This document shows positions 8,936 through 19,840 of a stretch of DNA of 45,000 nt, one piece after another. The stretch's first letter is position 1. Each line of letters opens with the position of its first letter. This stretch comes from Prorocentrum cordatum (lineage: Eukaryota > Sar > Dinophyceae > Prorocentrales > Prorocentraceae), in contig CAUYUJ010017967.1 of NCBI GenBank assembly GCA_963575745.1, positions 1 through 45,000 on the forward strand, in the 5' to 3' direction. The notes under the pieces were generated by a model. It worked only from the letters and a program-made list of their open reading frames with translations. It was not told the origin of the DNA and made no database searches. The translations under genes were made by a program, and so were the position numbers.

Positions 8936-11765
8936 AGAAAAGTGCCACGCCTGCTGTGCCTGGACGACCGTCGTGCATAGCTGCCGAGCTCAGGGACCAC
9001 CCCCTGCGCACCCCCCAGGGTGTCGAGAAAGTGCCACGCCTGCTGGGCCTGGACGACCGTCGTCCATAGCGTCCGAGCTCAGGGACCACCCCCTGCACAC
9101 CCCCTATGGTGTCGAGAAAGTGCCACGCCTGCTGTGCCTGGACGACCGTCGTGCATAGCGGCGAGCTCAGGGACCACCCCCTGCGCACCCCCTTATGGTG
9201 TCGAGAAAATGCCACGCCGGCTGTACCTGGACGACCGTCGTGCATAGCGGCCGAGCTCAGGGACCACCCCCTGCGCACCCCATCTGGTGTCGAGAAAGTG
9301 CCACGCCTGCTGTGCCTGGACGACCGTCGTGCATAGCGGCCGAGCTCAGGGACCACCCCCTGCACACCCTCTGGTGTCGGAAAATGCCACGCCTGTGTGC
9401 TGGACGACCGTCGTGCATAGCGGCCGCGCTCAGGGACCACCCCCTGCGCACCCCCTGTGGTGTCGAGAAAGTGCCACGCCTGCTATGCCTGGACGACCGT
9501 CGTGCATAGCGGCTGAGCTCAGGGACCACCCCCTGCGCACCCCCTCTGGTGTCGGGAAAGTGCCACGCCTGCTGTGCCTGGACGACCGTCGTGCATATCG
9601 GCCGAGCTCAGGGACCACCCCCTGCGCACCCCCTGTGGTGTCGCGACCACGCCCTGTGCTTGGACGACTGTGTAGCGGCGAGCTCAGGGACCACACCCTG
9701 CGCACCCCCTTATGGTGTCGAGAAATGCCACGCCTGCTGTGCCTGGACGACCGTCGTGCATAGCGGCCGAGCTCAGGGACCACCCCTGCGCACCCCCTAT
9801 GGTGTCGAGAAAGTGCCACGTCTGCTGTGCCTGGACGACCGTCGTGCATAGCGGCCGAGCTCAGGGACCACCCCCTGCGCACCCCCTGTGGTGTCGAGAA
9901 AATGCCACGCCTGCTGTGCCTGGACGACCGTCGTGCATAGCGGCCGCGCTCAGGGACCACCCCCTGCGCACCCCCTGTGGTGTCGAGAAAGTGCCACGCC
10001 TGCTATGCCTGGACGACCGTCGTGCATAGCGGCCGAGCTCAGGGACCACCCCCTGCGCACCCCCTCTGGTGTCGGGAAAGTGCCACGCCTGCTGTGCCTG
10101 GACGACCGTCGTGCATATCGACCGAGCTCAGGGACCACCCCTGCGCACCCCCTGTGGTGTCGAGAAAGTGCCACGCCTGCTGTGCTTGGACGACATAGCG
10201 GCGAGCTCAGGGACCACCCCCTGCGCACCCCCTATGGTGTCGAGAAAGTGCCACGCCTGCTGTGCCTGGGCGACCGTCGGCATAGCGGCGAGCTCAGGGA
10301 CCACCCCCTGCACACCCCCTTATGGTGTCGAGAAAGTGCCACGCCTGCTGTGCCTGGACGACCGTCGTGCATAGCGGCCGAGCTCAGGGACCACCCCCTG
10401 CGCACCCCCTGTGGTGTCGAGAAAGTGCCACGCCTGCTGTGCCTGGGCGACCGTCGTGCATAGCGGTCGAGCTCAGGGACCACCCCCTGCGCACCCCCTC
10501 TGGTGTCGAGAAAGTTCCACGCCTGCTGGGCCTGGACGACCGTCGTGCATAGCGGCCGCGCTCAGGGACCACCCCCTGCGCACCCCCTAGGGTGTCGAGA
10601 AAGTGCCACGCCTGCTATGCCTGGACGACCGTCGTGCATAGCTGCCGAGCTCAGGGACCACCCCCTGCGCACCCCCTTCTGGTGTCGGGAAAGTGCCACG
10701 CCTGCTGTGCCTGGACGACCGTCGTGCATAGCGGCCGAGCTCAGGGACCACCCCCTGCACACCCCCTTATGGTGTCGAGAAAATGCCACGCCTGCTGTGC
10801 CTGGGCGACCGTCGTGCATAGCGGCCGAGCTCAGGGACCACCGCCTGCACACCCCCTCTGGTGTCGAGAAAGTGCCACGCCTGCTGTGCCTGGACGACCG
10901 TCGTGCGTAGCGGCCGAACTCAGGGACCACCCCCTGCGCACCCCCTGTAGTGTCGAGAAAATGCCACGCCTGCTGTGCCTGGACGACCGTCGTGCATAGC
11001 GGCCGCGCTCAGGGACCACCCCCTGCGCACCCCCTATGGTGTCGAGAAAGTGCCACGCCTGCTGTGCCTGGACGACCGTCGTGCATAGCGGCCGAGCTCA
11101 GGGACCACCCCCTGCGCACCCCCTCTGGTGTCGAGAAAATGCCACGCCTGCTGTGCCTGGACGACCGTCGTGCATATCGACCGAGCTCAGGGACCACCCC
11201 CTGCGCACCCCCTGTGGTGTCGAGAAAGTGCCACGCCTGCTGTGCTGGACGACCGTCGTGCATAGCGGCGAGCTCAGGGACCACCCCCTGCGCACCCCCT
11301 TATGGTGTCGAGAAAATGCCACGCCTGCTGTGCCTGGACGACCGTCGTGCATAGCGGCCGAGCTCAGGGACCACCCCCTGCGCACCCCCTATGGTGTCGA
11401 GAAAGTGCCACGCCTGCTGTGCCTGGGCGACCGTCGTGCAAAGCGGTCGAGCTCAGGGACCACACCCTGCGCACCCCCTCTGGTGTCGAGAAACTTCCAC
11501 GCCTGCTGTGCCTGGACGACCGTCGTGCATAGCGGCCGCACTCAGGGACCACCCCCTGCGCACCCCCATGGTGTCGAGAAAGTGCCACGCCTGCCGTGCC
11601 TGGACGACCGTCGTGCATAGCGGCCGAGCTCAGGGACCACACCCTGCGCACCCCCTGTGGTGTCGAGAAAGTGCCACGCCTGCTGTGCCTGGACAACCGT
11701 CGTGCATAGCGGCCGAGCTCAGGGACCACCCCCTGCGTACCCCCTGTGGTGTCGAGAAAATGCCA
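8936..11765 (+). repeat. 89-bp satellite array, about 32 units
   Basis: Each unit starts GTGTCGAGAAAGTGCCACGC, contains TGGACGACCGTCGTGCATAG and GCCGAGCTCAGGGACCACC, and ends GCGCACCCCCTATG. The usual length is 89 bp with one- to several-base deletions, which are visible at 9361-9420, 9645-9680 and 10190. Identity between units is very high. Because 89 is not divisible by three the frame rotates, so the ~76-aa repeating ORFs on both strands are not genes. A variant with GCGGCCGC in place of the GAGCTC context recurs at about 9421, 9941, 10552, 11000 and 11533, indicating irregular higher-order units of five to seven monomers. Confidence 0.97.
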
Positions 11766-12205
11766 CCCCTTCCACGCTCTGCCGTGCCGTGCCCTGCGCG
11801 CCTGCCCTGTGTGCTATGCTGTGCTGAGCTGTGCTGCGATGTGCTGTGCTGTGCCGTGCCGTGCTGTGCTGCGGTGTGCTGTACTGTGCTATGCTGTGCT
11901 GTGCTGTGCAGGTGTGCTGTGCAAAACTGCCACGCCTGCTGTGCCGTGGACGACCCCTATGGCGTCGAGAATGTGCCGCACGTGCCAAGCCGTGTGTGTG
12001 TGTGTGCTGTGCTGTGCTGTGCTGTGCTGTGCTGTGCTGTGCTGTGGTGTGCTGTGCTGTGCTGTGCTGTGCTGTGCTGTGCTGTGCTGTGCTGTGCTGT
12101 GCTGTGCTGTGCTGTGCTGTGCTGTGCTGTGCTGTGCTGTGCTGTGCTGTGCTGTGCTGTGCTGCGCTGCGCTGCGCTGCGCTGCGCTGCGCTGTGCTGT
12201 GTGCG
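11766..12205 (+). repeat. (GCTGT)n pentanucleotide tract with an embedded 89-bp-unit fragment
   Basis: Degenerate GCTGT repeats begin right after the last satellite unit. A broken piece of the satellite (TGCCACGCCTGCTGTGCC and following GACGACC) lies at about 11927-11970. From about 12003 the repeat is almost pure, and it drifts to GCTGC at 12160-12190. The Cys/Ala/Val repeat peptides are artefacts. A short (GGA)n run follows at 12206-12243. Confidence 0.95.
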
Positions 12206-12333
12206 TGAGGAGGAGGGGGAGGAGGAGGAGGAGGAGGAGGAGGGGAGGAGGGCGGGTGTGGGTGAGACGCGGGTGCGGCGCGGGTGGGAAGAAAACCAGA
12301 ACCCCACGAAGCATGTGGGGAATATAAGCTGCC

Positions 12334-12448
12334 CCGCCGTCGGGGACGCCTGCCCCCCCCCTGGCGGATGGCAACCTTATACCACTACGTGGCACCGTGG
12401 TGGTATGAACTTTCCAGCCGCCTTCGGGGCAGGCGTCTCCGACGGCGG
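12334..12448. repeat. Foldback element with ~50-bp arms
   Basis: Left arm 12334-12385 begins CCGCCGTCGG and ends ATACCAC; right arm 12400-12448 begins GTGGTAT and ends CCGACGGCGG. The arms pair over most of their length (CCGCCGTCGGGGACGCCTG with CAGGCGTCTCCGACGGCGG among others) around a 14-nt loop. AT-rich ATATAA and TTATAT sequence flanks both ends. It may be a small foldback transposon or a structured RNA gene. Confidence 0.75.
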
Positions 12449-12489
12449 AAAATATTGTTTTATATCGTTCGTCGCCCGTAAACTACTCC

Positions 12490-13018
12490 ACCAACCCCAC
12501 TCCATCCCTCCCCCTCCCCCTCCGCCTCCTGTTCCTCCGGGCGCAGCCGAACCGACCCCTCCCGTGATGCCTCTCCTCCCGCGACGAGGCTCTCACCCTC
12601 GAGACCCCCCCTGCGGCCTCCCGCCCACGTCCCCGGACGGAGCGAGGAAAGGTCGGCCCGCTGGGGGTCGGTCAGGCCGCCACTGCTCCTCCTTTTCTTC
12701 CTCGTCCTTTTCCTCCTCGTCCTCCTCCTCCTCCTCCTCGTCCTCCCCCTCCTGTTTTCCTTGTTGACGTTCGGCAAGCATCAGGCGATCATGTTTCCCT
12801 CTGCCTCCTCCTCCTCCTGTTCCTCCTCCTCCTCCTGTTCCTCCTCCTCCTCCTCCTCCTGTTCCTCCTCCTCCTCCTCCTCCTCGTGCTCCTCCTCCTC
12901 CTACTCCTCCTGATCCTCCTCCTCCTCATGTCCCTCCTCCTTGTTCCCTTTCTCCTCCTCCTCCTCCTCCTCCTCCTCCTCGGCCTCCTCCTCCTCCTCC
13001 TCGGCCTCCTCCTCCCCC
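12490..13018 (+). repeat. Pyrimidine-rich region with long (TCC)n tracts
   Basis: Tracts at 12680-12750 and 12800-13018 are (CTC)n, regularly interrupted by CCTGTTCC and GGC. No gene was seen in this stretch. Confidence 0.9.
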
Positions 13019-13656
13019 TTTGTGTGCCAAGTCATGAGGCGCACAGCGGAGACGATTCGGGAAATATGCCGATGCACAGTGGGACGAGGGACGGTGGCGA
13101 TAATGTTGATAATCATGATCGTGGCGATAATCACGAGGAGGGGGGCATCGTTGGGCCTGAGGCAGTACTTTGCCACTCCGCGTGGGGCGACTGGAGCATC
13201 TGTGGACCCCCTAACAGTTGAGGTGGCCTCGAGGCCTCAAGGGAATCAACGTCAGTGCCAGCACTGCTTTGGAAATCCTGCTCCGCACCTCGCCCGCGCT
13301 CTCTGCTCCAGCACCGTAGGCATGCGCGGGCCCCCAGGGCCTCGCCACCTCCGCAAGCCTCCCAGTCTCGCTCAAACCACAGAGCATTGTCAGGCCTCGA
13401 GCTCGTTGGGGCAGCGGAAGGTGGCAGCAGGCACGAGCATCAAGTGTGTGTGTGTATGTGTGTGTGGTGGTGGGGGGTCGGCCAGTGGCTTGTAAGCGAA
13501 CGGATCGATAATGAAACAACGCGATCGAAACAACGATGCGGACAATCGAGTTGCGCGGCTGACCCGCTACCACCGTGTTGTGTTAGAGATAGCACAGTCC
13601 TGCCCCTAGCTCGAAAAAAGGCATGGGTCGAGGGAAGCAAAGAAAGGCAGCAGGTG
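13019..13656. other. No gene recognised; (GT)n at 13441-13472
   Basis: Mixed-composition sequence. The GTGTGTGTGTATGTGTGTGTGG run is the only repeat noticed. Confidence 0.5.
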
Positions 13657-13780
13657 TCATGGGACGAACTCTTCATCCTCCTGCACCTCTGCTGCAACTT
13701 GCTCCGATTTCTGAGCTAGGGGGGGGCCCAGTGCTCCAACATACGGCTCGAAATCAAAAGGCACCGCTGCTCTGAGTAGG
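13657..13780 (-). CDS. Possible terminal exon, hypothetical protein
   Basis: The minus strand reads AVPFDFEPYVGALGPPLAQK and continues to an acidic end QEDEEFVP before a TGA at 13657-13659. Composition is protein-like and unlike nearby repeat frames. A possible acceptor, CTACTCAG, lies just before the segment near 13773. No family is recognised, and no upstream exon could be joined with confidence. Confidence 0.3.
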
Positions 13781-14563
13781 CCTTGAGGGGGCTGGTTCGG
13801 TATCGGCCCCCCTCGTCCAGGCCAAGAGCAGCGCTGCGGCGGCATCTGGCATTGAACGGGTGCTGGCATCTACCTCCCGGTGGGTGCATCTGGACAGTGC
13901 GGCTAAACTCTGGGAGGTGCGCGCACATGAATAGTTTTGGCTTCATGCTTACTGATCCAAATCAACATCGGTCGATGATGACCAGCTCTACTCGGGTCAT
14001 GCGCGTGGCTGCGCAGACCTCTGGCAAGCGCCGAGAGGACGGCGCGGCAGGGATTCATGATGCTGATGGTGGGTGTTCAAACACTACACTAATGTCTGAC
14101 GTTGCTGAGAGCAGAATGAAAGAAACGGTTGTGATTAACGAAGCGTGTCCTTGCTCTACCTGGAGGCGCTCGCGGTTCTTCAGATTCGGGCAACCCCCAA
14201 AACAAAAAAATGACCGAACAGGGCGAGGCTGAGCTGCGCCGTCCAGGAGAGCGCGCATTCCAGCCGAACCCCATGTCTCACGTGGGGGGCCTGCCATTAC
14301 AGCAATGATCCGTCTTTGGGCCAGGATTCCCCCCAGAGTTTGACTACGTCAGGGGCAGTCAATTCAAAGAGCTTGAGGCCATCGCTAAGATCTACCGAGA
14401 TCACACAGAAAGGTCGGCCGCTGGATGGGCCTTCAAAATAAGAGCGGGGAGGCCCCCGGCGGCGGGGATGTCCGCTGAAAAGGTGAAGAATCATATGGCA
14501 CCGAAGCGGGTTGACATCAGAATTTGGAAGATACGTTCATCTTCGGGTGGCACTGGCGGAAGC
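13781..14563. other. Unassigned, possible coding fragment on the plus strand at 14309-14545
   Basis: A plus-strand frame open from 14309 has balanced, protein-like content near 14335-14440, including PPEFDYVRGSQFKELEAIAK. It runs into the 3' part of the retrotransposon on the other strand. There is no start, no domain and no homologue I recognise, so it is not called as a gene. The 3' end of the retrotransposon may lie in this interval. Confidence 0.3.
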
Positions 14564-15154
14564 TCAGCTGCAGGGAGTGGCCCAATCGCGCGAAGAGCCT
14601 CGGCAAGCGCTCTTCTGTCCGCTCGCCGCTGTCGAGATCCAATCATCGCAGGGAACAGTGCCTCGTGTTCGCGGAACCCGTCTCCTCAGACTGCGGGCTG
14701 TCTCGAGGCCCAGCTGTCGATCCGCCAGCGCGGCGTCGTGGTCGAGCCGGTCGCCACAGAACGCCGTCTCCATGAGCCAGTTCCGACAGTGGTGGCGCGG
14801 ATGTCGTGCCAGCTGTGCTCGCGATGAGAAATCAGTCTCGCGCGCATGGCACCTCGTCCCAATGGCCGCCCGTTGCGCCAAGTCGATCGGGCCATGTACT
14901 ACTGCGCGACGGGTCTTCAAGGCCGCCGCAGAGTTGGCCGCCTCGCCGCGCTCGCAGCAGAGGTGCTCCTTCGTCGCAGGGGGGCGGCTCTTTGGGTGGG
15001 AGACCAGCTTGTCGTTGAGCATCCGCGATAACCGCCTGCCACCCATGTGCTCGTGCTTGCTCAGCTCCATGAGCTTTGACCCTTTCCTGGGCCAGAGAGC
15101 AACGCGTTCAGAATTCGCGTGGGTTCTCACGCGCGTGGGCAACCCACTGATCAT
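14564..15154 (-). pseudogene. LINE 3' coding fragment
   Basis: A 196-codon open stretch that follows the reverse transcriptase on the same strand. It is basic and contains HEHMGGRRLSRMLNDKLVSH. No RNase H or zinc finger could be recognised. Assignment to the element rests on strand and position. The gap at 15155-15695 is more decayed. Confidence 0.4.
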
Positions 15155-15695
15155 ATCCTCTTCGAGCCTTGTAGTCGCGATTCATTGAGTTTGCCAACAT
15201 TCGCCCATGCCCGAGCGTTGCCGGGTTTCAAATCGATAACATCCTGACGGCGTCGTAGGGCCGGTGGTGCGTGTTGCAGCATGGTAACATTCAGTCGGCG
15301 ATTTCGTAGTATTAGCTCGAACCTTCGCCTGTCTGAGAACTGCGTGGTCAGGAGCGGGTTCGGGCATTCCAGGCATTGCGACAGCGTTGATCACTGCTCG
15401 TGCTCCCTTTACGTCGGCAGTGCATGCAGTTGACGCCATTCACTTGGCCATCGCAGGCCGCGCCTCCGCTTCCATAATAGCCAATTGTGGCCGTGGCGGC
15501 GTGCATATTTCAACTCCTCTCTGAGTCCCTGAGAGTCGTCTCGTTGATGGCTAACTCTTGTTCGGTAGAGCGACGTTCAATCTCTGGTCTCCAGCCGTCT
15601 CCGATAGTCATGAGAAACCCGAGGCGCTGGCATTGTCGCGCTGCTGGTGTGCGCACATTGCGCAGCGATGTTTTGATGGCGCGTTGGCGCGAATA

Positions 15696-16864
15696 CTATT
15701 TGGTCTTGGCTGCTAGTTCCTCTGGCCCCTCCACGCGCATCATAGCCGCTGTCTTTCCAGGGCCGCGAGGGACCTGGAAGCCGCAGTTGGCCATGCTGCG
15801 ATGGATGATCGCGATCGCTGCGCCGATGTGCTCGCCAATTCGAACATTGACCCTGCATTGCGTTGCGATGGCCGGGTCGTCGACGCGAGCGGGACCTGGG
15901 ATGCGAGACTCGCTGTCCGCATCTGCGGCAAAGCTGTTCGGCGCAGGCGGGCTCGACCGGACGAGCGCGTCGGACTCCCCCAGCTCCTTCTCGATGTCCT
16001 GCAGGGGCCTAGCGCGCGCTGTTGAGGCCGTAGCCGGCGAGGCCCTTGCCGTTCGGTGCGCTGCGTCTCGCCAGCGCGACAGCACTCGTCGCGAGGGTCT
16101 CGCCCCGCGTCGCCCCATTGGCCTCCGAGATCATCGCCGGCAACTGCGGGTCGAAGCCTTTTTCTCGCGTGGCCGAAGGGGCTGTCAGGGCGGCCTCGAA
16201 GAGCGGGCGCAGCTAGCGCGGCGCCTCGGAGTCGCGAGCGCTCCATCTGGGCGCCCGCGCAACACGCGACCGCGTTGCCAGCGCTCTTGAGGTCCATGAA
16301 AATATATGCTGCCGCATTGCCGCAGCTCGCGCTCACTTGCAAGCTGGTTCTCGCGAGGAGCCTAGCCCTCGGCACGGCGTGGATCATCTGGGCCGCCACG
16401 TTCCCAAACCACTGGCGGCAGAGCCTGCTGACCGTGTTGTTGTGGCAGATATTCCGGGAGTCGGCCCAGTTCATAAGGCCCATATTATTGGGCAGCCCGC
16501 GTGCGATCCCTTGCGTGAGAAATGGCGTCTCTTGGATGCAGATGGCAGTCTTCAGCGTGGTAGGGTTGAACCAGCGGGCAGTTGTGGCCGCTATGACCGT
16601 GCGGAGGTCGTCTGGAATCCCGTCTTCGCCCGGTCGTTGCCCTGTCAATGCTTTCCTGAAGCTTGCCTCCAACTCGTGCGCCGCGGGCAATGTCTCGACG
16701 CTCAGGTCGGTCGTCTTGGCTGCTGAATGTCTGCGCTCGTTGTAGGTCTCGATGAGACCCGTCGCGCCCGCGATCGTCGCCTGATCTACTTCGCCACAGC
16801 GGCGCATTGCATCGTCGGCGGCCTGCTGCGCGCGCGCCGCTTCGCCGGCAAGGTTGGCTCGCAA
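15696..16864 (-). pseudogene. LINE reverse transcriptase, frameshifted
   Basis: The frame entering at 16864 shows the pre-finger motif TGQRPGEDGIPDDL at about 16645-16604, then protein-like sequence to motif A, YIFMDLKSAGNAV, with the catalytic Asp near 16294. After a frame change the palm continues at 16118-15696 with a degenerate motif-B-like stretch, then ARVDDPAIA (motif C, VDD near 15884) and the thumb-proximal GKTAAMM near 15740. The catalytic Asp residues are retained, although motif A has lost the usual aromatic residue after SA. At least one frameshift makes it non-functional. The pattern matches non-LTR reverse transcriptases, not retroviral or group II types. Confidence 0.8.
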
Positions 16865-17449
16865 AGGGGGCTTTCCACCGTTGCAGAAATTGCGCTTTCT
16901 GCCGCCGAAGTTGAAGAGGACTCCAACAGCTCCCGCTTCTCATCGCGCGCTTCTGTCGTCGGTGGACTCTGGCATCTCCAGGGCCTTCGCTCGTGCGAAG
17001 GCTGCGTGGTCTTCAAGGAGTTCGCGTCGTGGCATCTTGAAGGTATCTCTCGAGGAGTCGGCGAGGGCGTCTGCGACATATCGGCGTGAGATGTGGATCT
17101 TGAAGGGCGCGTGCTATCTGGTCCGCGTGGATGCGCTGGCTGCTGCCCTCTTGTGCCAGGTCGTCCCTCTGCTTGCGTAAGTGCTTTCCCAGTAGTGCGC
17201 ACGGCAAGTGAACGCAGCAATGCGAAAGTGTTCTCGCTCTCTCGGCGCACCGTCGCAGCCGCAGCAACTTCGCGGAGCCGCCCCTGGCGCGCGGCCTGGG
17301 AGGTGCATGATGGTCACGTGCAACACATTTTGATGCAACTAACCAGTACTGCTCAGCGACAAACTCAGCGTGTGCATTGGTTTCAGGTCCCCAGCGTGGT
17401 AGTGCTGTCGCTTCCATCTCCATTGTGAACTCGAGCGTCTGCTGCGGGT

Positions 17450-18370
17450 CATGCATCTTTGCGCGTCTATTATCGCGTTCATGGTGCTGCCCCCGCGTGG
17501 TCGCGCAGATCGTAGACTTGAGTCTCGACTGCGTTGGTAGATGGTCCACGCCCGCGCCGCCGCTGTCCCAATCGCGCATTGCGCCTCGCTCCGTGGTCTT
17601 GTCCATAAGAGCGGCAGAGACGTGCATGTAGTCTATGCGCTTGGCGTTCAGGTTCGGCCATCTGTCTTGATCGCGTCTGCACTTCCAATGATATGTGGAC
17701 TGATTGCTCTGCTCCGTGCTCGGCGTAGCAATGCAGATGTCATTCTCGATCGATGCGCCGATGCAATGCGTGCCGTCCTCTTGTCTTTTCTGCCAGCCCA
17801 AGCTTGCCAATTTATGGTGAGCGTTCGTCCCGCCCGCCTATCTCTGTCCATTGGCGACGACCATGGCACTTGCAACAGCGCCGGCGGAGAGTTGCCTCGG
17901 CGTTTCCTCCCGCCGCGAGCGTCGAAATGCAGCTGGGCGATCACGGCGCGGCGCACGCGGGACCGCGACGCGCCCCTCGAAGAGCGGGGCGATATCGCTG
18001 CGATGCGCCAGCGCGGGCCAGGGCGCAGCCGGCGCGCGCGACGCCCTTGGGCATCCATCTCCGCCGCTGTATTTCCCACGCGGCAATGTTGCACGCAGCG
18101 CGGCGCCGCGTCTAAGGTGACCGGCGCCCGATCCACCGGGGGAAAGAATGCATCCATCGCCGCTTTGAACGCCTGCTGGCTGACGGGTCTCCTGGATGCC
18201 CATGGCGCGCATCTGTCCCTGCAGCGCTCGGAGTCGAACCAGGCGGCCACGCAGCGGGGCCGTGCCCTTCCCCCCCCCCCCCCCCCCTCCGACTCAGCAT
18301 TCATTGTCAGGGCGCTGTAGGTCGCGATGCTGATGTCGACCTCGCTGTTTGGCATCTGCCGACGATATTC
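17450..18370 (-). pseudogene. LINE AP-endonuclease-like (EEP) domain, frameshifted
   Basis: In active LINEs this domain nicks target DNA to prime reverse transcription. Three landmarks appear in order in different frames: DISIATYSALTMN near 18337 (family start, xATxN), GIQETRQP near 18197 (the conserved QE motif), and RIDYMHVS near 17639 followed by GAGVDHLP near 17546 (the R-I-D-Y and catalytic DH near the C-terminus). A G-run of about 18 bases on this strand separates the first two. The segment between QETR and RIDY is too shifted to read as one protein. It lies just upstream of the reverse transcriptase, as expected. Confidence 0.75.
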
Positions 18371-19840
18371 AATCGAGGGCGGCGTCAGTGGCTGCGCCTG
18401 CTGGATAGCCTTCATGTTTATGGTGCACGCACGGCAGTTCCCATCCAGTATTTTTCTTGCGCTGGGCAGGCCAGCTCGCCCGTAGCAGGTGCATCTGCGA
18501 CCCGCTGCGATGCGTCATCCCTGGAAAAGTGAAGCATGTCAGCGATGTCTGGTGGTGCTGCGCATCTGCGTTGGTTGTTTCTCATGATACGCTTCGACGC
18601 GCGATCTGCCATCTCGCCCCGTGGACGCCCGCCGCGCGATTTGACGCGCCCTGGCGCAATGCTTGCGCGCGGGCGCATGTCCCTGGAAATGATGCCCGAC
18701 ATTCTCGATCGCTCCTCTTCCCCTGGATGGCGCAGCCCCTGTTTGCACTTGTTTTGGCCGCCGGGCAGTCGGCGTGCGTAGATGTTGGCGCGTTGGGGAC
18801 ATTGGCGCGCGCCAGGATAGATGCCCGCAGGAGCCCAGTCATCTCGTCAGCGTTGTGGGTCGCGCCCTCTGCGCTGTAAGTCTGGGCCGTCTCAGCGAGC
18901 TTGCCGGCGCGCGCGTCTTGGCGGCGCCCGCGCTGGCGGGCGCATTGGGGCGGCCAGCTCCGAAAAAAAGGCGCGGCTCGATGCGCGCGAGCTCCGGCTC
19001 GACAAGCGCCCCCCCCCCCCCCCCCTGCCCGGGGGCTTCTTGGCAGGTCGAAGAGGGCATGGGACCGCCTCCCACGGCTGCGCTTCTATCGGCATAGCAG
19101 CGGCAACCTGCTGGTGCAGTCGCTGCTGCTGCTGGTCACCTCGTTGATCATGACTTCGCTTGCATCTGGTTCCGGTAGCTCTCGGTTACGCCCGCAGCTT
19201 GTCTGCCCTTGCATTTATACAAGGTTGGACCAGCCCGTCGAATCCAGGAAATTGGCCGAGCTGAGCAACCCAGCGTGTTCAGCGCGTGCTTGGCGCTCGT
19301 CTCCGTCATCCCGATGTGGTCGCAGGATCTGGAAATTGACGCCCGTCGCGATGAAACGGACGGCGCCGACTGCCCGGGCCGCGGGCGGGCGCTCTCGTTC
19401 CACCGGCTGCTGGCACTGTCAACTTCGATGCCGCACAGGAGAATTTATCTAGAGCCTCTGCTCCCTCTAAAACTCCGCCGTCGCGGACCCGCTGTCGGTC
19501 AACCAGCGGCATGGAATTCATATGCGTGCATTTGGGCGCGCCAAATTGCCCCCCTGTCTCGCGCGTCTTCGCCCGACCTCGCAGAGCGAGGTCGGGGGTG
19601 CGCCCTGAGGGGCTTCGCGGGGCTGCTCTGGCGCCCCGCGGTGTCATCGAGGTCTTGGACTCGCTGCCGAACAGGTCCACGTGGCCCGCATGCTCCGCTC
19701 GGGCCTGGCCCATCGCTGGGTCTGCCGCCGCTCTTCCCGCGGCGCGCGCATCCTCGGGTCTTCTTTCGCTCCTCGGCCGCCGCTGCGTCTGCTGCATCCG
19801 CGCCACCGATGAACGCGTCGTCGTCGATGTCGTCAATGGC
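18371..19840 (-). other. LINE inter-ORF region, unreadable
   Basis: Arg/Ala/Pro-rich frames on both strands with no landmark. It lies between the ORF1-like block and the endonuclease and carries one of the two long C-runs (19009-19025). It is probably decayed ORF1/ORF2 linker sequence. Confidence 0.4.

Noticed and set aside
8940-11765. Dozens of overlapping 60-190-aa ORFs with repeated peptides on both strands
   Set aside because: They are the three frames of an 89-bp satellite. A period not divisible by three and equal openness on both strands argue against coding.
8936-11765. CRISPR-like regular repeats
   Set aside because: Whole units, not just a short repeat, are conserved. There are no unique spacers and the context is eukaryotic.
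11391-12767. 458-aa Cys-rich ORF resembling a cysteine-repeat protein
   Set aside because: The Cys/Ala/Val repeat comes from (GCTGT)n and the N-terminal part from the satellite.
18270-18287. Poly-C runs as functional G-quadruplex sites
   Set aside because: Single homopolymer runs inside a decayed LINE. They may be real or an assembly error, and no further signal supports a role.
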